From positions 26,372,501 through 26,436,500 of the forward strand of contig NC_134146.1 of assembly GCF_033958435.1 (NCBI RefSeq): 64,000 nucleotides of DNA, read 5' to 3'. The translations under genes were made by a program, and so were the position numbers. Shown in pieces: positions 42,201 to 50,806 of this stretch. This DNA comes from Carettochelys insculpta (Eukaryota > Chordata > Testudines > Carettochelyidae). The notes under the pieces are model-generated. The model was not told the origin of the DNA. It did no database searches and worked only from the letters and a program-made list of their open reading frames with translations. Position 1 is the stretch's first letter; every line of letters starts with the position of its first letter.

Positions 42201-43675
42201 ACATTCTGGTTTAGCCATATAAATGAAAAGCAGATGCATTTCTGTTCCTAATATTTCCCATCAGAGTGTATCCTTATCTGTTAAGCTGATCAGCTGTAAA
42301 CCCAGAAAACTGAAAATCTGTTCCTCTCTTGGCTTTTCCATACTTTTGTTCCATACTTTTCTTCTTCACAGAAACTGAAAGCAATTGAGCAGCTGAAAGA
42401 TCAAGCATCTACTGGAAAACAGCTAGAGAAAAACCAGGTATTACTAACTTGTATATGTATTTATTCAGGATCATGCATGTGTGCATGTACAGCATTGCAG
42501 TGGTGGAGCTAAACTGATGTAATTGTGCTACTACAGATTGTCTGATGAAGACACTCTATACTGACTGTGCAGTAAAACCATCTCTGAGTCACAGAAGTTA
42601 GTTCAGCAGGAGAAGCTAATTCGTTGTTAGTCCATAGTAAATTTCAAATGTAATTCTGGTTAAGTGTCTAATAACTAAGGTTTCCTGTCTCTCTCCCTTG
42701 TCAAAACCAAGTGAAGAGGAAGACCTTATAGCAAAGAGAGAGCTTTTCTCAAGTTCACCTCTAAAGGGGCAGGGCCACTAGTGCTGAGGAACTGCTCGGG
42801 GGACACACAGGAACAAGGGAATCAGTGTATCTGTCTTTAGCAATGGTAGCTGTGCATCCCTCCCCATCACAGCAGTGTTGTTGACATTTGTTCTCTGCAG
42901 TCTTCTGTGCTATTTCCCCCACTCCAGTGGGTTACATAGCACTTGGTTAGGTGAATACTTGATAGAACAACACTAACTTACGATGCTTTCACTGTCGTCA
43001 AAACCAACAAGAAGTCCTGTGGCACCTTATAGACTAACAGATATTTTGGAGCATAAGCTTTTGTGGGCATCTGACAAAGTGGGTCTTTGCCCACAAAAGC
43101 TTATGCTCCAAAATATCTGTTAGTCTATAAGGTGCCACCGGACTTCTTGTTAGTCCGTATCTTCAAAATCAACATGGCTACCTCTCTGATACTTGTTACT
43201 GTCATCAATTACACAAATTTTGGATGGCAGCTTGCTGTCTGTGACAACTCCGTAACTTTGTTGCTCCTTCAGTGCTAAATCTCCTTTTTCACACTGTTCT
43301 CACTGGTGGAGAATGAATGTAATACTGATTAAAATAGCAATAATATAGTTTTGAATTTAAAACCTAGTGTATTATACACTAGCAATTTGCAGGCACACTT
43401 TAAACATTAAAAGAAAATGTGGTATTATGTCAGCACCTCTGTACTTTGATTCTTTAAATGCCTGCTGTTAAATTACTGCAGTCTTAAACTTTACTATTAG
43501 TTACACATTGACTATGGTGATCATTATTTCCTGCATTAAATATAGCTATTTTACCTGCTGTGTAAGGAGCAAAATACATCATCTTGTGTTTGGGTTTTTT
43601 TTTTCCTAGCTGGAGAAAATTCAGAAAGAGGCTGCTCTCCTACAGGAGCTAGAAGATTTGGAACTGGGCTTTTAA
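13369..43675 (+). CDS. EIF2A: Eukaryotic translation initiation factor 2A
   Basis: Fourteen coding exons: 13369-13396, 18848-18917, 19302-19376, 23908-24026, 26102-26201, 27211-27293, 30429-30502, 30631-30775, 34239-34355, 37705-38276, 39343-39459, 41007-41135, 42372-42437 and 43610-43675. They total 1761 nt, or 586 codons plus TAA, against 585 residues in human. Every junction keeps frame with GT-AG borders; exon 3 uses GTCAGT. Residues 1 to about 420 form the WD-type beta-propeller (for example [17 protein letters not shown] and [19 protein letters not shown]). The C-terminal part is lysine-rich ([14 protein letters not shown]) and then coiled-coil-like ([16 protein letters not shown]), ending LEDLELGF. 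eIF2A is a single-chain factor, distinct from the eIF2 trimer, that binds 40S subunits and can bring initiator tRNA to non-AUG or stress-related starts. The gene is intact; the introns are swollen by transposons. Confidence 0.97.
13966..15100 (-). mobile_element. CR1-clade LINE fragment
   Basis: Antisense copy in EIF2A intron 1. Its plus-strand face begins with the reverse complement of a CR1-type 3' end (near 13970, AACTGGACGGGACTTCATGA) and continues into 3'-terminal LINE sequence. At 14723-14938 the minus strand encodes a piece resembling the end of the CR1 endonuclease domain ([11 protein letters not shown], then GSLGGNDHN). Sequence at about 14939-15060 continues the domain upstream with frame breaks. 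The reverse-transcriptase portion is mostly missing, so this is a dead, internally deleted copy, or two adjacent fragments. Confidence 0.7.
14723..15060 (-). pseudogene. CR1-type ORF2 endonuclease remnant
   Basis: The 71-codon open stretch at 14938-14723 includes [16 protein letters not shown] and [14 protein letters not shown], the linker region after the APE endonuclease in CR1-clade ORF2. Just upstream on the same strand, in other frames, come [18 protein letters not shown] codons, so frameshifts separate the parts. It is not functional. Confidence 0.6.
15101..17162. other. EIF2A intron 1, repeat-derived sequence
   Basis: Several open frames of 60-90 codons occur on both strands but none looks like an exon. 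Text such as that near 15150-15330 resembles a high-copy turtle repeat, probably a further antisense LINE portion belonging with 13966-15100. The class is uncertain. Confidence 0.4.
17163..17589. mobile_element. Pogo/Tigger-like non-autonomous DNA transposon
   Basis: About 427 bp in EIF2A intron 1. The left end CAGTAAACTCTTGTTAATCC and the right end (reverse complement CAGTAAATTTTTTGATACCC) share the CAGTAAA terminus. A TA lies before the left end, while the right flank is TG, presumably a decayed TA. There is no transposase. Confidence 0.6.
18081..18371. mobile_element. Second copy of the TA-flanked 3156-type element
   Basis: 291 bp, same orientation as 3156-3476, with matching interior (for example TGGCTCTCAGTGTTCTGTGC). 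TA lies at both borders (18079-18080 and 18372-18373). It is in EIF2A intron 1, about 480 bp before exon 2. Confidence 0.7.
19921..20730. mobile_element. hAT (Charlie-like) non-autonomous element
   Basis: In EIF2A intron 3. The left part reads TGGGGTGGGGAACCCCCAGC, and the right end has the matching GGTCAGTGGCCCTGGACTC theme, as in hAT-Charlie MITEs. The interior is GC-rich with a CCAATCAGAGC-like segment and a long C/T-rich stretch (20270-20600) that makes a proline-rich open frame without meaning. Ends are approximate. Confidence 0.5.
20929..21097. mobile_element. Foldback MITE, short copy
   Basis: Begins GGCTATGTCTACGCTAGCCC and ends CTATGCATAGCC, with an internal small palindrome around CTAATGAGGCACTGCGATGA. 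It belongs to the foldback family found at 28816-29238. It is shorter, so one arm is probably deleted. Confidence 0.55.
21098..22740. other. EIF2A intron 3, unassigned
   Basis: No exon or clear repeat boundary seen. Open frames of up to 131 codons on the minus strand overlap others in opposite frames and lack domains. Confidence 0.35.
22741..23060 (-). mobile_element. CR1-clade LINE 3' end
   Basis: The plus-strand face reads AGTCCCCTGCACTCACAGGA near 22793 and continues through AATATCTCCAATGATGGAGA and TCCTCCTTGTAACACCCTTC. This is the antisense of the 3' region shared with the copy at 13966. It is truncated at its 5' end, as is usual for LINEs, and lies in EIF2A intron 3. Confidence 0.7.
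24490..24620 (-). mobile_element. Penelope-like element tail
   Basis: The plus strand reads AGGAGGCCTGTGGCACTTTA and then CTTACTTCATCAGATGTACA, so the element points to the minus strand. The minus strand keeps an intact CTGATGA box, but its helix II and GAAA box are degraded. It lies in EIF2A intron 4. Confidence 0.6.
25459..25780. mobile_element. LINE-derived interspersed repeat (CR1-like)
   Basis: A run of phrases typical of an abundant reptile repeat: AAGGTCCATCCAGAGCAGTA, CTGGCTAATAGCCATTAATG and CAAGGAGTTCCACAGATTGA. A partial relative lies at 50812-51010. The class is uncertain; CR1-like is the best guess. Confidence 0.55.
26511..27102. mobile_element. Foldback MITE with a nested SINE
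   Basis: In EIF2A intron 5. Two long arms meet near 26730-26745 (GCTTTTGAAAGCACCCTTC against GAAGGGTGCTTTCAAAAGC). The ends GCTACGTTTACTCTGGCCCC and GGGGCCAGTGTAGACATCACC are inverted repeats. TTT flanks both sides (26508-26510 and 27103-27105), a 3-bp target duplication. The right arm is split by an insertion at 26895-27053. Confidence 0.75.
26895..27053 (+). mobile_element. tRNA-derived SINE with CR1-like tail
   Basis: GAGTTCAATCC near 26910 matches a pol III B box (GGTTCGANTCC type). A poly-A interior follows, then GGACTCAATGACCTCCCAAG and GTCCCTTCCAGCTCTGAGAT, which resemble CR1 3' ends. The A box is missing, so the copy is 5'-truncated. It interrupts the right arm of the foldback element and is therefore younger. 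Confidence 0.65.
27294..28617. other. EIF2A intron 6, unassigned part
   Basis: Purine-rich at 27730-27950 (GAGAAGGAAGGAAGC type). Open frames on the minus strand there are low-complexity translations of the pyrimidine-rich complement. No exon seen. Confidence 0.4.
28618..29592. mobile_element. hAT element carrying a nested foldback MITE
   Basis: Left end CAGGGGTCAGCAACC and right end GGTTGCAGACCCCTG form near-perfect 15-bp inverted repeats typical of hAT elements. Without the 423-bp nested insertion at 28816-29238 and its 3-bp duplication the element is about 550 bp. No 8-bp target duplication is legible, so it is old. Confidence 0.75.
28816..29238. mobile_element. Full-length palindromic foldback MITE
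   Basis: 423 bp, almost entirely two inverted arms meeting near 29030 at TTATTCCTATC-AGCA-GATAGGAATAA. Ends are GGCTATATCTACACTAGC and its imperfect complement. TTA at 28813-28815 and 29239-29241 is the target duplication. A 3-bp TTA duplication would suit the PIF/Harbinger superfamily, but other copies use AAA, ATA and TTT. No coding sequence. Confidence 0.8.
31151..31832. mobile_element. TTCGAAATAG-type MITE, copy 1
   Basis: 682 bp in EIF2A intron 8. Ends AGCCACGTCTACACGTGCAC and GTGCACGTGTAGATGTAGCC are inverted repeats, with AAA on both sides. The interior has a GCTGCTGCTGCTGCAGCTGG stretch shared with copy 2. The arginine/alanine-rich open frames inside are not conserved between the copies in any obvious way, so no protein is called. 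Confidence 0.75.
31955..32256. repeat. Palindromic MITE between two related copies
   Basis: TAATGAGGCAATTTGAAGC at the left is matched in inverse by GAGTTGCCTCATTA at the right, and inner segments pair as well (CATATTCAGCACCTCATTAG with CTAATGAGGCACTAACGTCC). It shares the GAGGCRCTGA motif of the foldback family. Exact ends and target duplication were not resolved. Confidence 0.55.
32472..33205. mobile_element. TTCGAAATAG-type MITE, copy 2
   Basis: 734 bp, same orientation as 31151-31832 and sharing its interior. Ends are GGGTGTGTCTACACTAGC and GCTAGTGTAGACATAGCC, and ATA lies on both sides (32469-32471 and 33206-33208). It lies 639 bp beyond copy 1, so intron 8 took at least three insertions of this broad type. 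Confidence 0.75.
33742..33908. mobile_element. Shortened inverted copy of the 3156-type element
   Basis: TTTGAACCTCTCTAGTCGGG at one end and TTAGAGAGGTTCAACC at the other. The interior matches the 3156 family in the opposite orientation (for example GGTCCAATATTGTCTAGCAG). About 167 bp, so internally deleted. Confidence 0.6.
35423..35770. mobile_element. Probable MITE remnant
   Basis: In EIF2A intron 9. It opens with TTTGTCTACACAGCAAACTT and contains ACCTGTCCACACTGCACTCC, phrases seen at MITE ends in reptiles. The right border is not clear. Confidence 0.35.
36008..36056. repeat. C-tract followed by CAAAAAA repeats
   Basis: Fifteen C residues (36008-36022), then A-rich CAAAAAA-type repeats. 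It is low complexity in an intron, and its length is probably variable. Confidence 0.8.
36158..36206. repeat. CT microsatellite
   Basis: About 24 uninterrupted TC units in EIF2A intron 9, followed by a TATATATAAAATA stretch. It is likely length-polymorphic. Confidence 0.95.
36854..37330. mobile_element. Longer relative of the 3156-type element
   Basis: TA precedes CAGGTTGGACCTCTACAATC. The right end is GGAGGTTCAACTG, followed by GTA. At 477 bp it has a GC-rich interior (AGCCAATGGCAGCAGAGAGG) not present in the shorter copies. Overlapping open frames inside it are not genes. Confidence 0.55.
38538..39039. mobile_element. Tigger/mariner-like non-autonomous transposon
   Basis: 502 bp in EIF2A intron 10. 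Ends CAGTAAAAGCTGTATTATGC and GATAACAAAGCTTTTACTG are inverted repeats, with TA directly outside both (38536-38537 and 39040-39041). The interior is GC-rich and has no transposase. Confidence 0.8.
39460..43006. other. EIF2A introns 11-13, noncoding parts
   Basis: Apart from exons 12 and 13, no gene or clear repeat border was found. A segment at about 39570-40160 looks like old repeat DNA but could not be classified. Confidence 0.35.
43007..43185. mobile_element. Penelope-like tail, near-perfect inverted pair
   Basis: AACAAGAAGTCCTGTGGCAC opens the left arm. The right arm repeats the complement (GGTGCCACCGGACTTCTTGT), giving about 60-bp arms around 43071-43090. On the plus strand a hammerhead-like order is visible: CTGACAA (43071-43077), GTGGG/CCCAC helix, AAAA where GAAA is expected (43095-43098), then GCTTATGCTC. 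It lies in EIF2A intron 13. Confidence 0.65.
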
Positions 43676-44036
43676 AAGTTTACCAAAAAAGAATTGGATT
43701 GTTGCACAAAATCAGTGCATAATGGGATGTGTTTTAACCTGAACAGAACAAAGAATATCCTTCAACTGCAAATGCCTGGGGTAGGACAGGTTTACATATT
43801 TGCTGCGCATTTACACTTAATTTTTTTCTGAAATCTGCACATGTGCACAGTTATAAAACAAACTATATATATCGTCAGCCATTCCTGAATTCACTTGTGC
43901 TCCAAAAAAATTACTTAAAAATTAAAGGGCTTTTTTGTTTTTTTGGCTTATCTAGCAACTTGGTAGCTTTGTTAAACTGATCTTTATGCAATAATAGGAT
44001 TACAGATAATAATAAAGAGCATTTAACATTAAAAGT
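43676..44036 (+). other. EIF2A: EIF2A 3' UTR
   Basis: Sequence from the stop to about 20 nt past the AATAAA at 44011-44016. An ATTAAA near 43921 could give a shorter form. The cleavage point is estimated. Confidence 0.7.
44011..44016 (+). terminator. EIF2A: Polyadenylation signal of EIF2A
   Basis: Canonical AATAAA about 335 nt after the stop codon, followed within 30 nt by a GT-rich stretch (GTGTTGTTGGTTTTGTG), as expected for a cleavage site. Confidence 0.75.
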
Positions 44037-45769
44037 GTTGTTGGTTTTGTGTTACCAAGCCAGAACTTGTAAAATGTACCAATCATTTCTAAGTTAAAAT
44101 ATAATCAGCTTGAAATCTAACACATTTGTAAAAACAAGAGTTAAATATTTATAGTTGTTATTCCTGCCCCTATGCCAGTTTTGTTGTGGTTTTGCAATCA
44201 TAGTCTTCTTTTAAAAAATCCCTTCCCCTTTTACTGGGTGTTCTGTGTGTGACCCACACAAACAAAAACTAAAACAGATGACATGGGGAAACCACTGAAA
44301 CTGATGCTACACCAGATGCTATCTAATGCACAAATTAAATTGAGAAAAAGAAAATTCTTTGATTTCCCCATTCACAGTAATATTAGGCCCAATTCTGCAA
44401 CCTGATTTTTGAAGTGACTTTTTTAAAACTACTGTAGTCTCAGTGAAGTGAGTGTAACTCTGCCCATATATATTACTGCACATAGATGTTACTTGAATAT
44501 AGTGTTCCCTTTAATTTTCTCCATCCATGGGTGGAATAATTTTTTCTCTGCACCAAGGCTTGTGCAGTTGTGCACCACATAGCAACACATGCTGCTGGCT
44601 TAGGGTGCTGTGGACACTGTGCTAATCAGATTCGTGGTCCCTGAATTTCTCCTGAGCTGCCACGCAAGCATTCATCTTATAGGAAACGCATGCTTATAAA
44701 GGTTTCTGCTTGATAACAATCCAAAGCTCTGTGGACCAATGCATGTTCCTTTTCATCAACTGAGTCAGATGCCACCAGCAGAAAGTTACGGAGGCACTAC
44801 AGATTCTTAAACCTTGGATTAAGTGCTGTACCTATTTTTAGAAAAAATTCACACTGTTACCTTTTTACATTTTGTGAAATCTGCTGTGAACATACTCTTA
44901 AACTGAACAACATGTGCCAGGTCATCATCTGAAACTGCTATAACATGAAATATAGGGCAGAATGCAGGTAAAAAAGCAAGAAACAGTTTTCCGCCAAGGA
45001 GTTCAGTCACAAATTTAATTAATGCATTGTTTTAAACAAGTGTCCTCAGAATGAAAACATCCACTGGAATGGTGGCCAAAGCTTGAAGGAACATATGAAT
45101 ATTTAGCATATCTGGTATGTAACTATGTAATCTACAAAAGTACCATGTACGTGCTTGTTCTCACTTTCAGATGACATTGTAAATAACCAGGTAGCATTAT
45201 CTCCCATAAATGTAAATTAAGCTTCTTTCTCTGAGCAATTAGTTGAACAAGATGTAGGACTGAATGGACTCATAGGCTCTAAGCTATTCAATAGTTTTAG
45301 AAAGCACGTATGTAACAAAGAATCTACATTTGAAGTTGCACTTTCTTGATAGGGATTGCACTTCAGTACTTGTATGAGGCATACTGAAAAATGCAATTAC
45401 TGTATTTTTACAGTGCAAATATTTGTAATTAAAATAACCCAAGTGAGCAGTGTACACTTGGAATGTTGTATTGCAATTGAAAACAGTATTTGAAAAAGTA
45501 GAAAATCATACAAATATTTAATACATTTCCATTGGTATTCTATTTAACAGATTAAAAGTGTAATTAATCATTAATTTTGAGTTAATCATGTGTTAGTTGC
45601 AAGTAATCAACAGCCCTTTTACTTTAAACTGAATACACTTGTTTTGTTTTCAACAAAGACCAAAAAAAAAAAAAATCCATGCTCTTGGCATTTCAGAATA
45701 CTGTAAAAATGAACCATTACAGTTCAACAGAAATTCTTGTGCAAAAATTTAGTACTCATTTTATAGTAG
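44037..45769. other. Intergenic DNA, no gene seen
   Basis: AT-rich spacer after EIF2A. No repeat could be bounded. Confidence 0.5.
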
Positions 45770-45897
45770 CTGTTTTCAGTCTGTGGTCCACGAACCACTG
45801 AAGGCCTGGTAGACTACAGCTAAGATTTCCAAAGGTGTGTGCCTCTCTTCAAAATGTGTTGGGGGTTCACAGATGGACAAAGGTTGAAAAATCACAG
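45770..45897. mobile_element. Short hAT (MER5/Charlie-like) MITE
   Basis: CTGTTTTCAGTCTGTGGTCC at the left and AAAGGTTGAAAAATCACAG at the right fit the CAGtGGTTCTCAAactgtGG type of hAT terminus in decayed form. About 128 bp. Confidence 0.5.
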
Positions 45898-46641
45898 TTC
45901 TTCACAGTGCCTCACCAAAGCAACAATCAATGGAAATGCAGTGGTTGCCCTCTAGTGGAAGAACCATATTTCTGTTTATGTACCTTTCACTCGTGGCAGT
46001 GCTAAATAAGAGTTTGGAATCAATGTGAATCATAGACACCGGAGATTAAAAAGACCTATTTAGATCATTCATTTCATCTCCTTTCCAATGTCTGTTTTTA
46101 CATTACACTTCCAGTTTGACCCGTTTGGTTATGTCTAAAGTGGTAGGGTTTCTACCAAGTTCTGACAATTCCACATCCTAGTAAGTCTTCCAGAGACTTT
46201 ATGTGGCTTCTTCTTTTAGAATTATACTTCCATGTACTGTGCTGCATAGTTCCTCTCTTTGTAATAAACATCCTTTTTAAAAATACAAAAAATGGTTTAT
46301 ATGTGACACAGACCATTAATCATTTCTTTACCAAACCTCCCCTATTTAGCTGTCAATTTCTTCTAATAAGTCCAACCTTCCACCTTTTACTTTATCTCAA
46401 ATGTATAAAACAACAATGAAAAACACATCTTAAGCCTTATAAAATCTGTGTTACCAGAAAGGGGGCTAAGAGCAATTCAAAACAAGAGATAGTACAAACA
46501 TTAAAATTAAAGGAAGAAATAGTAGTTGCTCTATGCACACATTAAGTAGTAAAGAAAGTCTATTTGCATGTTAGTCAGTTTCCACAAAAGTTAAGTACTG
46601 TCAATTATCCTTCTCCCAGTTTTTTTAATTCTTCCCTCCCT
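45898..46641. other. Intergenic, partly LINE-like
   Basis: Text at 46030-46260 weakly resembles antisense CR1 3' sequence. No gene. Confidence 0.35.
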
Positions 46642-46659
46642 CCCCCCCCCCCCCCCCCC
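46642..46659. repeat. Poly-C tract
   Basis: Eighteen consecutive C residues. Similar tracts lie at 36008 and 53864. Confidence 0.95.
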
Positions 46660-46928
46660 TGGTACAAGGCTGCTTTCAAAAACACCAGCTCCTTTCTCCC
46701 ATAACCTGGGAATTCCCCAGCGGCAGCTCTGTGGGGCTAGAGCTTGCAGAGCACTGTGCTCTGCCAGCACCCATCACCCTTAACACCTGGGGATTCCCTG
46801 GCCCCGGCAGCTCCCTGTGGCGGGAGCTGCAGCTGGTGTACCCCTCAACTCGCAATAAAATGAGAAATGTGCAAGTTGAATTAGCATATCCTGGGGGGGG
46901 GGAATAATGCATGTTAATTACTTGCATT

Positions 46929-47045
46929 CAGCTTATGAAGTGGGTTCCAGCCCATGAAACCTCATGCCCAAGTAAAGACTAAGAACCTTACTGTGACCTA
47001 AGCTCTTGTTAGTTAGTCTTCAAGATGCCACAGGACATTTTGTTT
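46929..47045 (+). mobile_element. Penelope-like element tail
   Basis: CTTATGAAGTGGGTTCCAGC, then CCCATGAAACCTCATGCCC, then GTTAGTCTTCAAGATGCCAC follow the order of the 43007 family. The helix II and GAAA portions survive, but the first box is CTTATGA instead of CTGANGA. Confidence 0.55.
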
Positions 47046-47104
47046 TGGGGATAAAAATAACAGGCCAGACACCCTGTGTCATTGCTGTTTTGAGCACCAG
47101 TCTT

Positions 47105-47226
47105 CAGAATGAGCCTGGACATCTACACTGCGAAATTTAGCCCTGTAGTCTGAGTCAGGTACCCTGGTTCTCAGACGTAGCACGGTGGGTTTTTCTTTGC
47201 AGCGTAGACATATTCCGGGATGTATA
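47105..47226. mobile_element. Short MITE
   Basis: GACATCTACACTGCGAAATT at the left and TTGCAGCGTAGACATATTCC at the right form decayed inverted repeats around a 120-bp body. Confidence 0.5.
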
Positions 47227-47737
47227 AAGGCTATTATCATAAGGTTTATATCTGCATTGGAAGAGCTTTGAGACCTGTGGTGGTGTCAATTATTTTTTCT
47301 AAGTTTAAAGTTATTTGGAGAGTTCATTGTCAAGTTCACTTTAGAGAGTGTATTCCCCACTTCACTGGTGAAAATGTTGTCATAAGGAGGAGGGTTTAGT
47401 ACAGGGAACACTGGAAATCTCAGTGGAGAGGTAGCACTCCAGATACCAAAAGGTAACTTGTAATGACTTGGGAGGAGCTATAATTGCTTCAATGATCACA
47501 GCAAAACCAGACGACAAAACAGAGGAATAACAGAATAGGCAATGGTGGGATGTCATGTAAAATAAAAGGATAGAGTCAAATTCAGTAAAAATCTATTTGA
47601 ATCGGTCACATGGAATGTTTATGGGTAGACGTTCCATGCTTGAATAATAAGAGTATAGCAGTGGGAATTCTGACCGAGATGTTGACAGTGATAGTTAAAT
47701 GCCTAGGGAGGCAACAAAAACAAAATAATAATGAGGG

Positions 47738-48024
47738 ATTACATCTGCACTGATACAAGATCGACTGCTTAGGTTTGATCTTCTGGGGTGCTGTTTTGCT
47801 CATGTGCAAAATGGTGCATTCCAGGGTTAACATCAACCCCAGAACTCCCCTTGAGCCATGAAGATAAAAGCAGGTTGACAGGAGGAGCGCTCCTGTCGAC
47901 CTTCTGCCATGAAGTAAGCTGTGGGAGTCAACGGCTGCAAAGTCGATTTTTGGTACACAATGGGCATACCAAAAATTGTGTAGCAGCTGTCAACCTTCCA
48001 GGTAAGTGTAGCTGTAGCCTTAGT
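47738..48024. mobile_element. MITE, about 290 bp
   Basis: GGGATTACATCTGCACTGAT at the left and AAGTGTAGCTGTAGCCTTAG at the right are approximate inverted repeats. The GATCGACTGC and GTCGACC motifs inside resemble a common turtle MITE. Confidence 0.45.
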
Positions 48025-48770
48025 ACGGGATGCAGAGATGAAATTTGGAGACTCCATTATTATCTGCTTCTTCAAGCAGCTGATCTTGGAACCCACAAGC
48101 AGAAATGCAATATCTGATTTAATTTTAAACCAAGCGCACAAGATCAGGTCCAAGATGTGAATATAGCTGAATTACATGGTAATAGTGGCCATAATTAAAC
48201 ATGACATCCTTATAAGAAGGTACACCATTTCAGATTGTGGAGTAACCTGTGCATGCCATGACAGTGAGTGGGGGCAAAATGAAGGCCTGGGAGAGGCAGA
48301 GCATGAACAGCAGTATAACTGAGCATGCTCAGTATGAGCTAAGCAGCAAATGAAGGGGTGGTGAAACCAACCCTGTACACACACACCCCCTCCCCCATGC
48401 ACACACACATGTACATCATCTCTTTTCAGGGGTACTCAGGCACTTGAGAATGCTAGTCTTTTGGCAGATAACATAGCAATTAGCTGGCAGGAGTGCTGTA
48501 TGTAATTCCTATATAAAAGGAAGTTAAATATTAGATCCACTCAGCTCTAATACTAAAATACTCTGACATCTTGTGGCAAGTCACTTACGGGACACTGATT
48601 AGGTTTAAAATTTTAATGCATAATTCTTCTTTATTAATAACTCTGGGGGGGTAGCAGGGAGAGGGACTGTAAGGACTCCTGGGCTCTGAGCTTTAAGAGG
48701 GGAATAAGGTGTAGTGGGTTTTAGGAGGGGGCAGATTCTATACCAGAATGACCATACCAGGTTATATCAT

Positions 48771-49215
48771 TGTAGGGTGTGAGAAGAGTTTGTAACGGTC
48801 TCATGAGAGCAGATCGACCCCTCTGTGAATCCTCAGGAGAATCTAAACAGGCCACTCTGTGCAAGGTGAAAGCTGCAAAACTAACTCCCATGGGAACAGC
48901 TGCAGAACAAGCCGCGCTTGCCAAGATTTCAAGGCTACGCTGGCAGTAGGCCACAAGAGATAGTGATAAGAAATGCATAGGCAATTTTAGGCAATCTTAT
49001 GTTAATGAGCTCAGCTTTATCAGCTAGCGTTAGGAGACCTGTTACAGAGCCTCTCCCCGAGCGGAGCTCCAGCGTGTTGGGTTTCCCCCCCATGGGTGAC
49101 TGCGGCGTCTCCGGGGCTCCTGTCGCGGGTGTCACGTGCTTTCGATAAACCAAATATAGCACTCGCCTTCTGGGTGCAGCCTCGTCTCTGGGGAACCCGA
49201 GCCTGGTTGGCTACA
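48771..49215 (+). repeat. 5' LTR
   Basis: 445 bp, TG...CA ends. Where the 3' LTR has AATAAA, this copy has GATAAA (near 49144), a decayed polyadenylation signal. Confidence 0.92.
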
Positions 49216-49444
49216 ATTGGCGCAGCGAGCAGGGTTCTCCAAGTACAATGGCTTTTTGGTCAAAAGTGGGGGAGGCAGGGAAGCCAGCGCTGTCCCTGCA
49301 GCGCATACCAGGATAGCCCTCGACGGAGCAATGGGGGCCGGTAGCGCAGATGGTGGCCTGTTGGGCGGCCCCAGCGGACTGTCCAGAGTTGCAGGAGGTG
49401 GCAGGCATGATGCCGGTACAGCTACCTTCAACCCAGATGACAGC
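49216..49444 (+). other. Retroviral leader with primer-binding site
   Basis: Starts AT then TGGCGCAGCGAGCAGGG. The 229-bp leader is GC-rich and has no gag homology that I can see. An upstream ATG at 49247-49249 and one in frame with env at 49217 exist, but neither looks like a gag start. Confidence 0.6.
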
Positions 49445-49831
49445 ATGGCACCTCAACTCCTTGTCATCTTCCTGACTACCTCGCTGACCTCTGCCACACC
49501 TAAGCACCCCCTCAGGAATGCCATCCAGTCCATCGTCTCCACCGCTGGTGCCACAGATTGCTGGATGTGCACCCTGCTGAACTCCTCTACCAGATTGGGA
49601 ATTGAGTTTGTCCCTCTGAACCTGAATGATTGGTGGGACAAGAGCAACATCTTCTGGTGGGGACCAGTCTGGTTTGATGACAGCAACGTCCACTCCTACC
49701 TTCGCCGCGGCCCCTGGGGTTCATGCTGCGATAGGGTAAGCCCCTACCTGGATAAGGAATCTGGAAGTTCTGGTTCTGGTTCTGGTTTTGTTATCGTACC
49801 CTGTAACGGGATGAGGCTTGCTGGGATTTGA
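49445..49831 (+). pseudogene. env-like surface-protein fragment
   Basis: An open stretch of 128 codons. It starts with a hydrophobic signal-peptide-like segment (MAPQLLVIFLTTSLTSA) and carries a CWMC motif encoded at 49559-49570, like the C-X-X-C of gammaretrovirus-type surface subunits. An NSS glycosylation sequon follows shortly after. It ends early, after a glycine/serine repeat (SGSSGSGSG), so most of the surface subunit is missing. A hydrophobic stretch in a different frame at about 50193-50270 may be a transmembrane remnant. It cannot encode a complete envelope. The env call is from motif and position only. Confidence 0.55.
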
Positions 49832-50340
49832 GTCCTTGACAACCTTGTCATCCCGGGTGCTGGGAGGGTGGAACTGAGTGTCTTGCTTGTAATTCCTCGG
49901 AGTGGAAGCCATCGTGTGCGAGGAAGCTCCAAGGTTAGGCTGGGCCCTTCTGTCCCATCCTCCCAGCCAAGCTGGTGGGGGTAGAGGTAACTGGTTTGAA
50001 CTTTCTGGATTAGACCATAATTCCCATCTGCCTTCCTGTCTAATTGTTCTCTGTCTGAGTGTCAGCAAGGGATGGGGTGGGTCACGGATACCTCTGAGCG
50101 TGCACATATGGGCATGGCCCAAGCAGCTACCCACTTCAAGCGGAAACACTACTTACAGCAGTGCATGCGCTTGGGAGCCCCCACACTTACTGTTCCACAC
50201 ACCCTTCTCCTGGGAACCATTACTTTTAACTTTGCTTTCACTGCTCTCATATGCTGTTGTCAAGTCTGTTCCACAGGTGCACACTGTGTTGCCAGAAGAG
50301 CATCAACCACCTCACTTGATTCCTACTAGCCTCGGCGTTC

Positions 50341-50362
50341 ACAAAGGGGTTGCGGGGAGGAG
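50341..50362 (+). other. Polypurine tract before the 3' LTR
   Basis: Purine-rich run (AAAGGGGTTGCGGGGAGGAG) ending directly at the LTR start, the expected place for plus-strand priming. Confidence 0.65.
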
Positions 50363-50806
50363 TGTAGGGTGCGAGAAGAGTTTGTAACGGTCTCATGAGA
50401 GCAGATCGACCCCTCTGTGAATCCTCAGGAGAATCTAAACAGGCCACTCTGTGCAAGGTGAAAGCTGCAAAACTAACTCCCATGGGAACAGCTGCAGAAC
50501 AAGCCGCGCTTGCCAAGATTTCAAGGCTACGCTGGCAGTACGCCACAAGAGATAGTGATAAGAAATGCATAGGCAATTTTAGGCAATCTTATGTTAATGA
50601 GCTCAGCTTTATCAGCTAGTGTTAGGAGGCCTGTTACAGAGCCTCTCCCCGAGCGAAGCTCCGGCACGTCGGGTTTTCCCCCACAGGTGACTGCGGCGTC
50701 TCTGGGGCTCCTGTCGCGGGTGTCACGCGCTTTCAATAAACCAAATATAGCACTCGCCTTCTGGGTGCAGCCTCGTCTCTGGGGAACCCGAGCCTGGTTG
50801 GCTACA
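50363..50806 (+). repeat. 3' LTR
   Basis: 444 bp, nearly identical to the 5' LTR, with AATAAA at 50735-50740. ATCAT follows. Confidence 0.92.

Noticed and set aside
49211..49693. 160-codon minus-strand frame within the retrovirus
   Set aside because: Antisense of leader and env-like sequence; no homology and opposite to retroviral transcription.
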